64,000 nt of DNA from Hofstenia miamia (taxonomy: Eukaryota > Xenacoelomorpha > Acoela): positions 1,786,826 to 1,850,825 of the forward strand of contig SCFE01000058.1 in NCBI GenBank assembly GCA_004352715.1, written 5' to 3'. A program made the position numbers and the translations under genes. Below are positions 48,266 through 59,706 of the stretch, piece after piece. How positions within the stretch are numbered: the stretch's first letter is position 1; the number at the start of each line of letters is the position of its first letter. A model generated the notes under the pieces. The model saw nothing but the letters and a program-made list of their open reading frames with translations, did no database searches and was not told where the DNA came from.

Positions 48266-48475
48266 CAATGTTTTTGATTGCCATAAAAATTATAACAAAA
48301 TTGGAAACAAAGCTATCCCAAAAGAAGGTTGACTAACAGTATTTGGATTTCCTTCCAATTTACATAAAGTGAACATTGGATTAGTGCTTTGACTAACCCT
48401 ATTTGTTCATTGAAATTAACTGGCAATATGGGAGTTAGTAAAAATTGTTGGAGAACAAAATTTACCAGCATAACC
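48266..48475 (+). pseudogene. THAP zinc-finger remnant of the P-element transposase
   Basis: The frame reads KCNVFDCHKNYNKIGNKAIP (C-x4-C, as in the first half of the THAP finger), then after a shift VFGFPSNLHK (the 'F.FP.....' block). After another shift it reads HWISALTNPI and SKNCWRTKF, in place of the conserved Trp block and final C-x2-H. Order and spacing fit THAP, the DNA-binding domain of P-element transposases. Two frameshifts and loss of the last Cys/His pair make it non-functional. Confidence 0.7.
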
Positions 48476-48849
48476 ATCCTCAGCATTTGATTTCAATGTA
48501 CAGCCTTCAACTTTCAGGTAACCAATTTTTACTTATTTATTATCTACATCTAGTTATAATGCTATACATGATGTATTAAAATTCAAGTGAGTTTCAAATT
48601 CATTTGACTTTTGTGTAATAAATAAGTGCATTTTCATTTAGTCAACCAAACTAAATATCTTAAAGCAATTAAAATTCTCTGAATTTCTTACGAAAGATTT
48701 GAAATGTTTTCATTTTGCTTACATTAAGTTATGAATTACCATTTATAAACAATATATATTTGTAGGTGAATCCCTTTGTAAGCCTTGTATGTTCAAACAA
48801 TCTTATTTTGTGCAAATGTATATCTTCAAATATTTATATTTAGGCAGAG

Positions 48850-49190
48850 CACAAGTCATAGTGGCCATACAATTGAGAATAAAATGGTTTCAGCAAGTGC
48901 TCAAAACACTTTGAGTGATGATATTGTTGATTTTAACAATGCCTACATTATTCATTGCAATTGGAAGTATTTTAGGAAAAGGTTCCTTGAGAAGCTGAAT
49001 TTTTGTATAAAGTAATATTCAAAGGAAAACTTCAGTCTGATCACACTAGTCTTTTGCTTATAGATGAAATTGTTATAAAGCCTTCTTTGCATTATCATGG
49101 AGGGCAATTGCCTGCCTGTGGTGTCATAACCCCAAAAGAAAATCTAGATTCTGGTCCTTTACACCCTTCAATTAAAAAGCCATCAATCTA
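48850..49190 (+). pseudogene. P-element transposase catalytic-region remnant
   Basis: The frame at 49003-49191 has SDHTSLLLIDEIVIKPSLHY and HGGQL. This matches the 'LLIDEVYIKPSL.YHGG.LFG' block that contains the first acidic residue of the RNase-H-like fold in THAP/P-element transposases of invertebrates. The frame before it (about 48850-49014) reads SASAQNTLSDDIVDFNNAYI and may be the preceding coiled-coil/linker. Later catalytic blocks were not found, so most of the transposase is deleted. Confidence 0.7.
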
Positions 49191-50429
49191 ATCAGTTGTG
49201 GTAATCTAAAAAATGCAGTGGAAGAATTTTAATATGGCCTATCTTTGTTGCCTACAGCTAAAAAATACCAAAATTCACTGTAACTACTATCTGGTTAAAA
49301 TTTTCAAGCTTGTACATGAATGCTATGACTTTGAATGTACCTGTAGTAAATCTCTATATTACTGCATATGCAACTGTTTAAGGAAATCACATGTGTTGAA
49401 TTTTCAAATGTAGCAAGTACTAAGAGGAAGAGAAAGAAATTTTTAAAATTGTTATATTTTTGAATTATTTGTTTTGATAATTGTTTAGAAGCTTAATTGT
49501 TTAAGATCATGTTATTCTGCTTAATTTGTATACTTTGATAATGAAACATTTAGTTATTTTGGTGTAATTATTTGTAGCCAAACCCTTCAAAATAAGAAAG
49601 AAATTTGATAAATAGCATTAATTTTGTTTTGATACTTGCATAAAAACTTTTTATTATGTTGAAATTATATATTATTCATGTATGTAACTTGGATATCTAT
49701 ATAATACAAATTTAAGTAAATTATTGTATAGAAGTTTGCAACCCACACTCAATTTCTCATTAGTGGCTTGCTTGGTGTCCTTATCTTTAGTTGTCCTTGC
49801 ACATACATAGAACAAGTTAATTCATTTAAATATTTAGGTATCATTCTAGATTCTCAACTTAATTTTACATAACAAATACTTAGTGTTATTAAGAAAATTG
49901 CTATTTTAATTAAGGCTTTTAGCAATGTATCACCACAGCTTCCAACCACAGCGAAAATTCAATTAATTCATACATTAATACTAAGTCACTTTAATTATGG
50001 AAACATACTTTATACTGACATCAATCAATGACTTTTGAATAAATTCAGTGTGCAAATAAAATGGGCTATAAAAATAGCAGTTAATCATTTATATAACAGA
50101 AATACTGAAATCAAGAAATTAACAAAAACATTTCTAAATCCACAATGCATTATTTATAAAAACATATTAACTACTTTCCTTAAAATATTTAATAATATTA
50201 TTCCATACCACAAATCCAACTTTCTATCCCCTAAAATATTGCTTAGACATAATCATATAACCATAAAAATTAAGCTTCTTCCAGATAACAAGAACAATTT
50301 CTAGATTACTAATGAGAAACCTGAATAGGTTGCTCTTGAATTGGACTTCTTAATCAGTGATAGGATTTTCCATTACTGCTTCTCTATTTTGCAAAATTAT
50401 TGACAAGTAGGAGAGCAAATGAGTAACCA

Positions 50430-50790
50430 TCTTCATCTTTAGATAACTGTTTGATGCCAATGTTAATGATTTGGTTCATGTGTTCTGATGTTTCTTTTCA
50501 AGTGCTACCTACTGTTCTAGGAATCAATGTTTATTTTGAAGATTGTAAGTTTGGCATTTATTTATAACATCTTTGATGATTTTTTTGTAATTATGTAGTG
50601 ATGAAATGCTCATGGATTGTGATTTCTGTTTGGTATATTCCAGTATGTCCTCTTTTGTGAAATTTTTTAACTGCTTCTCTTTTATAGTATTCTGGAAAAG
50701 TGACTCTATTCAAATTCTTAGAAGCATACAGAACACCATTTTCTTTAAATAACCACTTGTGCTTGTTATAGTATTGTAGAATTTCATAGG
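50430..50790 (-). pseudogene. Ty3/gypsy integrase zinc-binding region remnant
   Basis: The minus strand reads PPYEILQYYNKHKWLF, KENGVLYASKNLNRVTFPEY and VKKFHKRGHTGIYQTEITIH. The H-x3-H pair in FHKRGHTGI, followed by 'T......F', is the N-terminal HHCC domain of gypsy integrase. The CxxC half is decayed (KCQTYNLQNK). Probably the same fossil element as the RNase H piece about 1.1 kb upstream on the same strand. Confidence 0.75.
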
Positions 50791-51869
50791 GAGGGGACTC
50801 TGGCTACTCTAGTGGTACTGGGTAACTCAAGAGTTTAGATTGAAGGTTGCAAAGTCAACCATAGCAGAGAGTGACCCACATTCTAACAAAAGAAATATAC
50901 ATTGGTGGTTCACTGATTTTGCCAAACAAATATAGAGATTCCATTCCATAAAGAACTCCAGCAGTGACCAATTCACATGGCATCACACCAAAGCTGTATC
51001 TTTGAAGCTATCCCTACTTGCCAAGGTGCTAATTGTGTGTCTCAAGTTTTAATTTTTAGCCTAATAAACAATTTATCTCAGAGTTCTCTTATCTCAGCTC
51101 ATGTAAATAAATAATAAACAAAAGGCATGTAATTATTGTTCATTAACATTTGCCAGTGGCATAGAATATTTGCAACATGTTAATTATTAAGTGCATGTAC
51201 AAATTTATCAAATAAAAGTTGTTATTCCCTACATGTAATTGTAACCTAAAGTGACCATGATTTGGGCAGTCACCATTAAAAAGCTATTTGCTGCCACAGA
51301 CTCAGTGCAGTTTCCTCCTGAATAGTCACTGGATCTTAAGCAATAGTTATCATTAAAAATCTTTGAGAATGAATCTAAAATAGGTTAATAGATAATTAAA
51401 TGAAAAAGATCAAACACAGTTGAAGGAAGCTAAATTTATTGTGTGCTTCACTACAGTAAACTCAGATATTTATTACAAAATATGTAAATTACTACCTAGA
51501 TATTGTTTGCAGTTACATAACATGATTTCCCTCACAAAGTTAAAAACAAGCAATCACATTTAATTTGAATCAAGGGGACAAATACTAACACTATCAAATA
51601 ACTACATTAGAAAATACAAATAGTTGATTTAAAAGAAATTGATACAGATAGGTAACAACAAATCATGAAATCAGGACCTCAACAAGGAGTAACACTATTT
51701 TCAGAGTGCAGAATAATAAAATCAAAAAATGGGCCCCAAGTGACTTTACAGTATTGCATTGTGACAGTATTGGTAATGTGGTGACTGTTTTAATTTTCTC
51801 AATGATTTTTTTAGATAAATATCATTTTGCTGTGCTTCTGCAGTTTCCATTGGTGTTATTTCTTCATGG

Positions 51870-52265
51870 AATATAATAGTGAGAATTGGTAGTATCATTC
51901 TGTAAGATCTTCACATGGACTATGAAGTTTTTCTCAATGACTAGAAAATGACAAAATGTTTTAAGTGATTCAACTAAAGGTAACATTTCCAATTTAGTCA
52001 CATCATAGTTTTGCTCTGTTGTTTATAGTTTTCTTGAAAATACTGCATAAGATTTCTTTGCCATTTTGAATTTTGTTGTGCCAATAGCTTCTGTGCCAGC
52101 ATCTGTGTTAGAAATAAAAGTGTCCATTGTCATGGGACTGTTTAGAGTAGAATTTTTTTTCAAGAATTTTTTAAGTTCATCAAGTTCCTTTTGTTGTTGC
52201 TTGCTCCATTCAAAATCTAATTTTCCTTTTAGTGTAGAGTCACTCAGGGACCTTGATTTTTAATG
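51870..52265 (-). pseudogene. Ty3/gypsy RNase H remnant
   Basis: The minus strand reads FEWSKQQQKELDELKKFLKK, NSTLNSPM, FISNTDAGTEAIG (first RNase H Asp), KKSYAVFSRKL, EQNYDVTKLEMLPLVESLK and TFCHFLV. It is clearly related to the pol fragment at 4629-5205 (FIWTWQEQEELDNIKEEL, LDCDTSKVAIG, EENYGSTKVEMLALVESIK). It has an in-frame stop and no CpG in the whole stretch. Confidence 0.85.
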
Positions 52266-52299
52266 TTAATCAATTCTGTAATTTTAACTGATGCATCAT

Positions 52300-53380
52300 G
52301 TTGACATGTGATTTTACCATTTATTGCTTGTGTAGTAATATGATCTTATATTTGTTTGTCCCCTTGAAATTGTGTGATGTGTGATTGCTCTTTAATTTTG
52401 TGAGGGAAAACATGCTTGTGAAAAGTGTAAACAATTGCAGGGAATTATTCTTGATCATTTGGTTAAATAACTGAGAAAAACTGTAGTGAGGACACAAAAA
52501 AAATGTGTCTCACTCAACTGCATTTGGTTTTTGCTTTTATTAACTATTGCTAACCCCCTTTTAGGCATTATGCTACTTAAAATAAATGCTTAAGTTTCTG
52601 GTGACAATTTGGGAGCTACTCCTCTGAGTTTAGGACAACAACATGTTCTATTCTGGTAGGCAGCCCAAATAGTGAACTGCATTAAGTTATGTGTATGTCT
52701 ATGGTTAGGGGGAAAGAGCTTTTTATTTATTGTTTGCAACTTGAACATGCACTTAACATCTAACACTGTGATGATAATAAGCTGCTGGCTAATGTGAATG
52801 CATGGCAACTACATGCTGTTACTATTACATGAGCTGAGAAATAAGAACAAATGAGAAACATTTTATTTAGCAAGAAATTAACAACTGGAGACAAATAGGG
52901 TAGCACTGTTTGCAAGTCTGAAAACTTCTTCATGGATTACACTTTAGTGTGATGCCATGTGAGTTGAATGTTGTTGGAAGTGAGTTCTTGGTGGATTTTT
53001 ACTGTTACTTTGTTACAATGGCAAATTAACAATACCTTTGTTTTAATGTTAGAATGAGGGTTGCTCACTGTGATGGTAGCCTTTGCAAATTTCTGTTGAA
53101 CCATTGAGTTTCCAAGTACTGCTGTAGTAGTCTGAGCACCCCATGATTATACATGGTGAACTAGATGTGATTTAGAGCAGTCACTAGGCTCTGGCAATGT
53201 TCTAAGCTCTTTTATGTTGCTACCTTGTTGTTTGTTTCTTTCTTCTAGCATTTGGATTTATTACTGAACCACTATACCATACTGTCTACTGTTTTATTTT
53301 TGTGTACTAGACTCTCTGGAGTACACTCTCAAATTGTTTTTGGATTGTTACTGAATTTTCTTGATTCTTTTCTTTTATTG
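52300..53380. other. CpG-free region, no gene recognised
   Basis: The sequence has ordinary complexity and many CA/TG dinucleotides but no CG. It may be further gypsy-derived DNA, with no block clear enough to name. Confidence 0.5.
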
Positions 53381-53389
53381 TTTATAATG

Positions 53390-55065
53390 GACCTGAATAG
53401 TTTTTCTCATATTGGGACTCCCTCATGGAGCATCCCCTGTGCAAGCATAGGTGGCCAGGATGCTACCCCTTGCACTGATGGATTGTTAGTTAACCAATCT
53501 TCACCCTCTCAATTTACTCATTTGCTCCCAGTGGTTACTCTGTGAATGCTCAATACCACCAATGCTCCTCCCAATTTTTTCATTCTGTGCAAAACTGTCT
53601 TGCCACCTCTAGAGCCACAAACAGTGGAGATTGAATGGCTCTAGGAAGCTCTTTTGCAGCAAACCTTGATGCAAGCCAGTTATGAGCAATGTATTGATTT
53701 GTTACAGGCTGAATTATGGCTACAAGCTTCTGAGGCATTGCTGAGGGAGAAAAGATTAATCAACACTATCACTTCCATAGAATTGCAGATTCATAATCTC
53801 ACCACTCCATCCTCCACACCTCTGAAACCATCTTATCAGGAGAACTCATGCATCTTCCAGCTGCCTCCAATGTGCCTTCTATTGATTCCTTGATGCCTAA
53901 ATTCATAATGCCAGCTACCTCCTTCACAAGCTGCAGTCTGATATTTATGTGATCTGCCCCAGATAACAAATTTTGGTCTGAACAATGCTGTTTTTCTATG
54001 GTTGTTTTAACATTGAAATGGTACCCTTTTGACTGGTCTAAACAATGTTGTTCCAACAACGTCACATTAGGTTGCTTTTTGGTTGTTTTTTCTGAATAAA
54101 AAAGCACTATTTTTAGGTCATAACAACATTATTTTATGTTGCCCATGATTGTTCCAGCATTACTTTTATATGCAATATATCAAATTTATATTGATAATCA
54201 GTTCAAACATTGCTGTTTAAACTAACACAAGCCCAACAAAGGGCAGAACAGTAATACAATAAATACATTAAATAAAACATTTACTGAAATTTTGAATGAA
54301 TGTCTTGATTTTATGATAAAAATAAGCATAAAAATCTGCCAAATTTATCAAAAATTTAAACTTTTAAAGTTAAATAAAATTTTGAAATATTACTTTTTTA
54401 AATTGTAAAGAATCTCTTCTGCTCAAATGTAACTTTTTTATCTGATAGATAATTTGAAGGTGTCCAAATATTCATGAATAAATTATTTTGAAAATTCGCT
54501 TACCAAGTATATTATAATTTTTCACAAATTTATTATGCCAAAAAAGCTTTTTGCAATTCTATTCTTTATATAAGAATGATCTAGTAATCAAAATGATGAA
54601 GTGAATTCTATTTGGAAGCATCTGCTTGAATCTTAAATTATCACATTTTTAGTTGATCAAATTAGTATTAATGGTTGTTATTATGATGTTAATTGTTGCT
54701 GCAACAACCAAAAGTATGAAACAACCATAAACAACGTAAAAACAACCAAAATTGTTATCTGGGGCTTTGAACTCAAGTGTCAATGCTAACTACCATAGCT
54801 ACTCCTAGTCTCTGTGCTCCAAGTGTGACCCCTTTGCCTCCAGTGCCCATCAACACCACAGTTGTACCTACTGTTTCTGCATCAACCACACCATGACTTC
54901 TGTGTGATCCTATCAGGTCCACAACATCATGCTGGCCATGGTTTACTCAATCAATTCTCCAAACCAAAGCTAGTGGAAATGAATCTGTTAACCATTTTAA
55001 CCAACACTCTGTGTTACCAAAGTTCACAGATAAAATTGATGACATAGATTCATGACATTAGATTT
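53390..55065 (+). pseudogene. Possible gag-like remnant, split by a MITE
   Basis: Frames on the + strand read MDLNSFSHIGTPSWSIPCAS (53386 on), a Gln/Leu/Glu-rich segment QAELWLQASEALLREKRLIN (53710-53770), and after the MITE a Thr/Pro/Val-rich segment. This last segment ends SVLPKFTDKIDDID (about 55000-55045), recalling the 'LPKF.G..DDID.FL.RFE' start of some gypsy gag core domains. Strand is opposite to the pol remnants at 50.4-52.3 kb. Weak evidence. Confidence 0.3.
53956..54765. mobile_element. DNA element with GCCCCAGATAACAA ends
   Basis: Left end GCCCCAGATAACAAATTTTG and right end GCCCCAGATAACAATTTTGG (reverse complement) close 810 bp without recognisable coding sequence. GTTGTTTTT-type words repeat near both ends. 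The flanking octamers TGTGATCT and TTTGAACT agree at six of eight positions, a possible decayed hAT-type duplication. It holds the only three CpGs between 49.95 and 56.07 kb. Confidence 0.75.
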
Positions 55066-56540
55066 AATCTTCTTAAGATATTCCATTTTCAAGTCATTGC
55101 TGCTTTCTAGAGGAGTTTCTATTAATGTCCTATTTGTTTATTGATTTCACAACAACAATCATAATTAGGTCAAGGTTCCTTTTTATTCCAAATACACTTA
55201 AATATCCAGTGTTACCAAAAATTGTATTAGCAGAAAGCAATGATAACCAACACTATATCAATTAAAAAGGTGCTTTGTGCAACTCATTTATGCATATTCA
55301 AGCATGAATTAAATTGAGAAGAATGATAAAAAAACTTGGAAGAGAATTTCTTAACATTAATTCTGAAAAAAAGACAATGCTAAAGGGGGGGGGGCTCAGG
55401 AGTTCAAGGTCCTTGTCTCAGAGAATAACAAACCACTCCCACCTCATTTCTAATTACCTTTGCTCTAGACTACACCACTCACTTGTAGTAGGTATTCTGA
55501 AAATATATACTTTGAAATTATCAATAACAATTTAGTTAACTTTGATATAGATTATCATTGTTAGGCTCAAAGTATATTTATGACTAAAATTATTAATTTG
55601 TTCTTATTTCTCCTTATGCTACAAACTTTATATTCTTAAGTGATGTGGCATCCAAATTTTGCCAGACCTCTCACCCAGCAATGGACTTAGTTTTGTAAGT
55701 GATAAAATATGTTTGGCAAGAAATCTTGAAGTTAAAAGAAAAACACAATGCATTCAAAATTGAAGAGTTGTGTTTTAGTTTTTCATAGATTCTAAATGAA
55801 CTTAATGGGTAGGAATATGCTCAAACACAGTGTAACCTACTAAACTATCTAGAAAATTAAGTGGTCACTGAGTGGTGTTTGCCATTCTTTTCTGATTGAT
55901 ATAAAACTACTTTTATTAGACTTACCTGCAAGGCAGTTGATTTAATTGAAAATGAATTTGAGATCTGCTTTAATTCTATAATATTTACTTGTAAAGATCT
56001 GTTTGCTCATTTTTTGCAATTGCTCATTGTGTTTGTGGAGGACAAGCTGTTTTTCTTATATTACTACGTTTTCAATTCTTATTATTTTGAAGTAATGTAT
56101 GAGCAAGCAATTATCAGTGAGTCAAATGACCCATCTAGAAATGTGTCAATGTCAACCCCTGCTGAAGTTTTATTCTAGCTGCGTCACTGGTTGGAAATAA
56201 TTTTAAATTAACCATTAAACGATGAAAAAGAAGTTTAATTACAATAACCCTTTATATTATATTAATACTTAATGTCAAGTAAAGTTATTGATATTGGCGA
56301 ATAAATAACGCCTTTTACATAATTTTCCAGTTAAAAAGGACGATTTTATTTTGTAACTCCGAGAAAGTGTAGCTAAACTTAGATCTTCGATTTTTTTCCA
56401 ATTTTAAGTGTATGGGTTTTTTCATTATGTTATGTTCTCTATTTCTAAAAGATTTTTAGTTACCTCTTATTTTGCATTGTGATTTTTTGGCTGTAAATGG
56501 TTGTAAAACATTTGAATTTCTTATTTTATTTAAATTTTAG
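55066..56540. other. Region upstream of the TEAD exon
   Basis: No protein signal. A run of nine or ten G lies near 55386. CpG reappears at 56067 and becomes frequent from about 56180. The TEAD promoter or a 5' untranslated exon may lie in this part, but nothing in the sequence fixes it. The pyrimidine-rich tract and AG before 56541 show that an upstream exon should exist. Confidence 0.5.
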
Positions 56541-56719
56541 CGTAATCATGGACACCGACGATTATGATGCTGAAAATGATGATGGAAGAGATGTAGATAA
56601 AGAGGATGCAGAAGGTGTATGGTCTCCCGACATTGAGCAAAGTTTTCAAGAAGCTCTTGCTATATACCCACCTTGTGGACGCCGTAAAATAATATTATCA
56701 GATGAAGGCAAAATGTATG
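56541..56719 (+). CDS. TEAD/sd: TEAD/Scalloped transcription factor, exon with N-terminus and first half of TEA domain
   Basis: After the acceptor TTTATTTAAATTTTAG, the ATG at 56548 (A at -3, G at +4) starts [12 protein letters not shown] and an acidic leader. The TEA domain begins with [20 protein letters not shown] and continues [19 protein letters not shown], helix 1 and the start of loop 1/helix 2. These blocks are practically invariant in animal TEAD proteins. TEADs bind M-CAT (GGAATG-type) sites in the nucleus and are the DNA-binding partners of Yorkie/YAP in the Hippo pathway. The exon ends in phase 1 at TATG, followed by donor GTATGT at 56720, the position used for the KMYG/RNEL boundary. 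There is no in-frame stop between the acceptor and the ATG, so the reading frame could extend upstream. Confidence 0.96.
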
Positions 56720-59706
56720 GTATGTTGCCGAAATAGTTTTTATATTAAGGGGTTGGTTAATTTCTTTAATTGAGTCAGTTTTGTGGAGTCTTCATGCATG
56801 GTATATTAATTTTGAATTCTCTGAGATTTTTCAACTCTACAAGTCGATGAACTATGAATCTTTGGGCTGTATGTAACTTGGATTTGTTACATTGATCAAA
56901 TAATGAATCAGTGGTAATCCTAATTTTTGTTGCTATAACTTTACTTTAGTACTTTTGCCGAAATCATTCAATGCGCTTTTAAGAAGAATTGGCTTCCAAA
57001 ATTTATTAGGGAACAGTTTGTCTAACAACTTTAAGCGGAAAATGAGCTAAAATACCTGTTCATCAAGTTAAATATGGACAACACAGGATTGCAATTCATG
57101 TGGCTTCCCTTACTACTTATCAGCTTTAAATTTTTCAGGTTTATATAAGTAAAAATGTAACAATTATTCAATCCTTCACATCGAACCATTTTCTTTTCAT
57201 TCCATATTGTCAAGGATATTTGAACCAAATTAATTCTTTGTTGCTGCTGTTAATTTGACTGATTGTTTTTGTGTGATGTCAATTAACTTAAAGCCTTGCA
57301 AGAATTTGTTTTTCATATTATCGCTTTCAAGAAGTATTCCTTGTACTGTGAAGCATCTCGTTTATAATAAAATGTTAATGTGAGTTACCACATTTTTATA
57401 TCGATTGCATTGCATCATTATGGATTGCTTTCATATGGTATTTCATTTTTTAGGAAGACTCAAAATGAGGGAGGCTTAGTTTTTTCGAAATAGTTTTCCT
57501 CATAAGCAGAGTGTGTGTTTAAAATGATTTTGGAGCTTTCAAATAGACAGTATGTGAATACTCTTGCTGTTAGCAATTTGTTGTTTTAATCTTCTAAACT
57601 GCTTACTTTTGGAAGTATTTATTTTAGTAATCTCATTTCAAAAAGATTAATTAGCATTGTAGTAATTGACATTCAAGAATTACTATTCCTCTTAGTATGA
57701 CTGAATAAATGTAGACTAAGTGAGAAATCATTTTTATACCGACTGAAGTGTCTTTTAAATACTACTGCTAAACGAGAAAATGTCATCATAAACAAGAAGC
57801 AAAAAATTTTACCATTAAACAAAAACAGTTTTCCGGGTCACTCAATATATTTACAGGGGTTTAAAATGTTAATATTGTGAGAATTTAAATTGGCAGTTGT
57901 TGATCATAAAGATGTGAGGGCTCTGTTGATAACACCCAACTGTAGATAGTTCTTGTTTTCTCAATCAGTTGCTCTTATTGCAATAAGTACCATATTGCAA
58001 ATTTGAAAGCCTATAGAGGGACTTAAGAACGAATACAATGTTTCTGATCCGCTTGTTTTCGGAAACCGACATAAAATGTTTGTAGTGACACCTGAAACAC
58101 TTCAGTATTGCCCACCACGATTAGCTCTCGATTACGATTATTTGAAACAGAAAATTGAAGAAATTCAAATTTTAGATACTTGAGTAATTATCCTAATTTT
58201 AAGTTTCTAATAGTTACGTTGTACATATAAAATCCAGATATATTGTATTTTTTCAATTTAATTTATAATACATCATTCGGAAAAAAATTAAGCACATAGT
58301 TTTTAAAGAATGTTGAAGAACTTGTATTATGCATTTCATGAGTTGTAATATAATTATTAATGTTTATATTATCACAATTCTGCGACTCCTCATTTGTAAT
58401 CTACAGTGCATTGCGTTATATCCTATATAATTTCCAACTTCAATTGTAACTACCTATTAGTTAAGATGGAAATACAATATTATAATTTATCATGAAATCT
58501 ACAATAAAATAAAATAACAATTACTTTGAATTTAGAACTCAGCGCGTGTGTTTGATTATGGCATGTATGCATCATCGTAATACCCAAATAGACATTGAAA
58601 TAAACGGTCAAATTATTAATATACTCACAGTCTAAAAATATGTGCTCGCAAAATTTCAGTAAATAAGACTAAATCAATATATATTGTGACCTTAAAAATC
58701 ATGATTTCCTACTCGCCATCCTCAAGATCGGACTCAACATAGACCAGAAAAAGACGAGCCCTTGGTTACAAAGTTAATTTATTAAAAATATAAAAATACA
58801 TACGTTTCAAAATATATTGCTTTGGTAGTGCAGAAAATGTCTAAGTAAAAAAAATTACAAATATCAAAACGGTATTTCGGAATTGTCTAAATTGTGGTAA
58901 CTGTTTTTTGAATTTCCGTTTAAATCAAGCTATCTCTAGAATAGACTATTGCAAAGTAGGTTCATTCAAAATTTCGACTTAGATTAAGCAAGTATTATAG
59001 CTGTTTTTTAATATTTAATTGAGTATATATTTTAGCAAGTAGCTTGTGCGCTAATTAAAAATAATCAAATCAAAAACCTTTGGAGATTTTTTCGGTTTCG
59101 AGATTGGAGTGGTAGTTGAAAAATCGCCTCCGATTCGTTCTGAAGATTCAAAATTTGAAGCGCAGTCTTTTATACTAATCAAGCAAATCGTATATGTACA
59201 TGTTTTGTGAGGCAACAATATTACAATTATTTTTTAATTTTAAGCTACTTTTAAATACTTACGTTTTGATATGCGTAAAATAAAGATCTACTTAAGAATT
59301 GAGAAAATGCAAATATTTCTATTATTCAATATACAAGGAGAATGCTAATATTAATATTTGTCATACATATAAAAAAATTGACGTAACAATAAACAAGTTT
59401 CATATAATTTTAGTATAGATTCAGTCTGAAACATTAATAATGAAAACTGCATTTCTAGATAAATGTGTGAGATGTAGGATTAATCTCATTTGGACGAGAA
59501 TTTTGGTAGAACTCTAGAGTATTTAATGTTTATTGTTTTGCTTTATATAAATATTAATTTATAGCATAAAATCTTTCATTGATCAAAGCGTTATATTCAG
59601 TTAGTTTTAAATGTTGGCGGATATCGTTGTGTATGCGCTTAGAAATTGTATATATGAATATTAACTGAAAAATTTCGTTAATATTTATTGACCTTTTGTT
59701 ATTTAG
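56720..59706 (+). other. TEAD intron (2,987 bp)
   Basis: GTATGT at the 5' end and TTATTTAG at the 3' end. It contains an unexplained coding-like frame at 58007-58183 and otherwise AT-rich sequence. Confidence 0.9.
58007..58183 (+). other. Coding-like 58-codon frame inside the TEAD intron
   Basis: The frame AAG-CCT... reads KPIEGLKNEYNVSDP, LVFGNRHKMFVVTPETLQYC, PPRLALDYDYLKQKIEEIQ and ILDT, then TGA. Amino-acid use is balanced (Pro, Gly, Asp, Cys and aromatics), unlike the chance frames nearby, and codons look selected. It is preceded by ...TTTGAAAG, a possible but weak acceptor, with an in-frame TGA just upstream, so it would be a terminal exon or a retrocopy tail. It is on the same strand as TEAD. 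I do not recognise the family. Options are a last exon of a nested gene, an alternative TEAD-locus transcript end, or an old insertion. Confidence 0.4.

Larger units (their letters stand above)
48042..49799 (+). mobile_element. P-element-like transposon with 7-bp duplication CACATAC
   Basis: Inverted repeats of 29 bp with one mismatch (CAAGGACAACTACAGATAAG against CAAGGACAACTAAAGATAAG, then GACACCAAG in both) lie at 48042-48070 and 49771-49799. CACATAC is present exactly on both sides (48035-48041 and 49800-49806). P elements are known for inverted repeats of about 30 bp and 7-8 bp duplications. The interior carries THAP-domain and transposase remnants on the + strand. The element sits inside the LINE reverse transcriptase ORF. 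Confidence 0.9.
45940..50304 (+). mobile_element. CR1/Jockey-like LINE ORF2, split by a P-element-like transposon
   Basis: This is a decayed but ordered ORF2 of a non-LTR retrotransposon. A 2A-like motif near 45982 is followed by an AP endonuclease (VIGVTET near 46160; NWNLNFLN and SDHCLTITYSN at 46500-46735). Then come a spacer (KKVSKPWIDASCLEL, 46955) and reverse transcriptase: APLFKIDAPKHCLSYRPISG at 47340, KNGVPQGTILGPLLFNMYVI at 47757, and IIQYTDDTMLF with the YxDD motif at 47845. The C-terminal region after the insertion reads QVNSFKYLGIILDSQLNFT, then LSHFNYGNILY and up to 50304. The frame leading into the insertion (LKFNDTY) continues directly after it (IEQVNSFKY). Many stops and frameshifts: a fossil. 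Confidence 0.9.
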
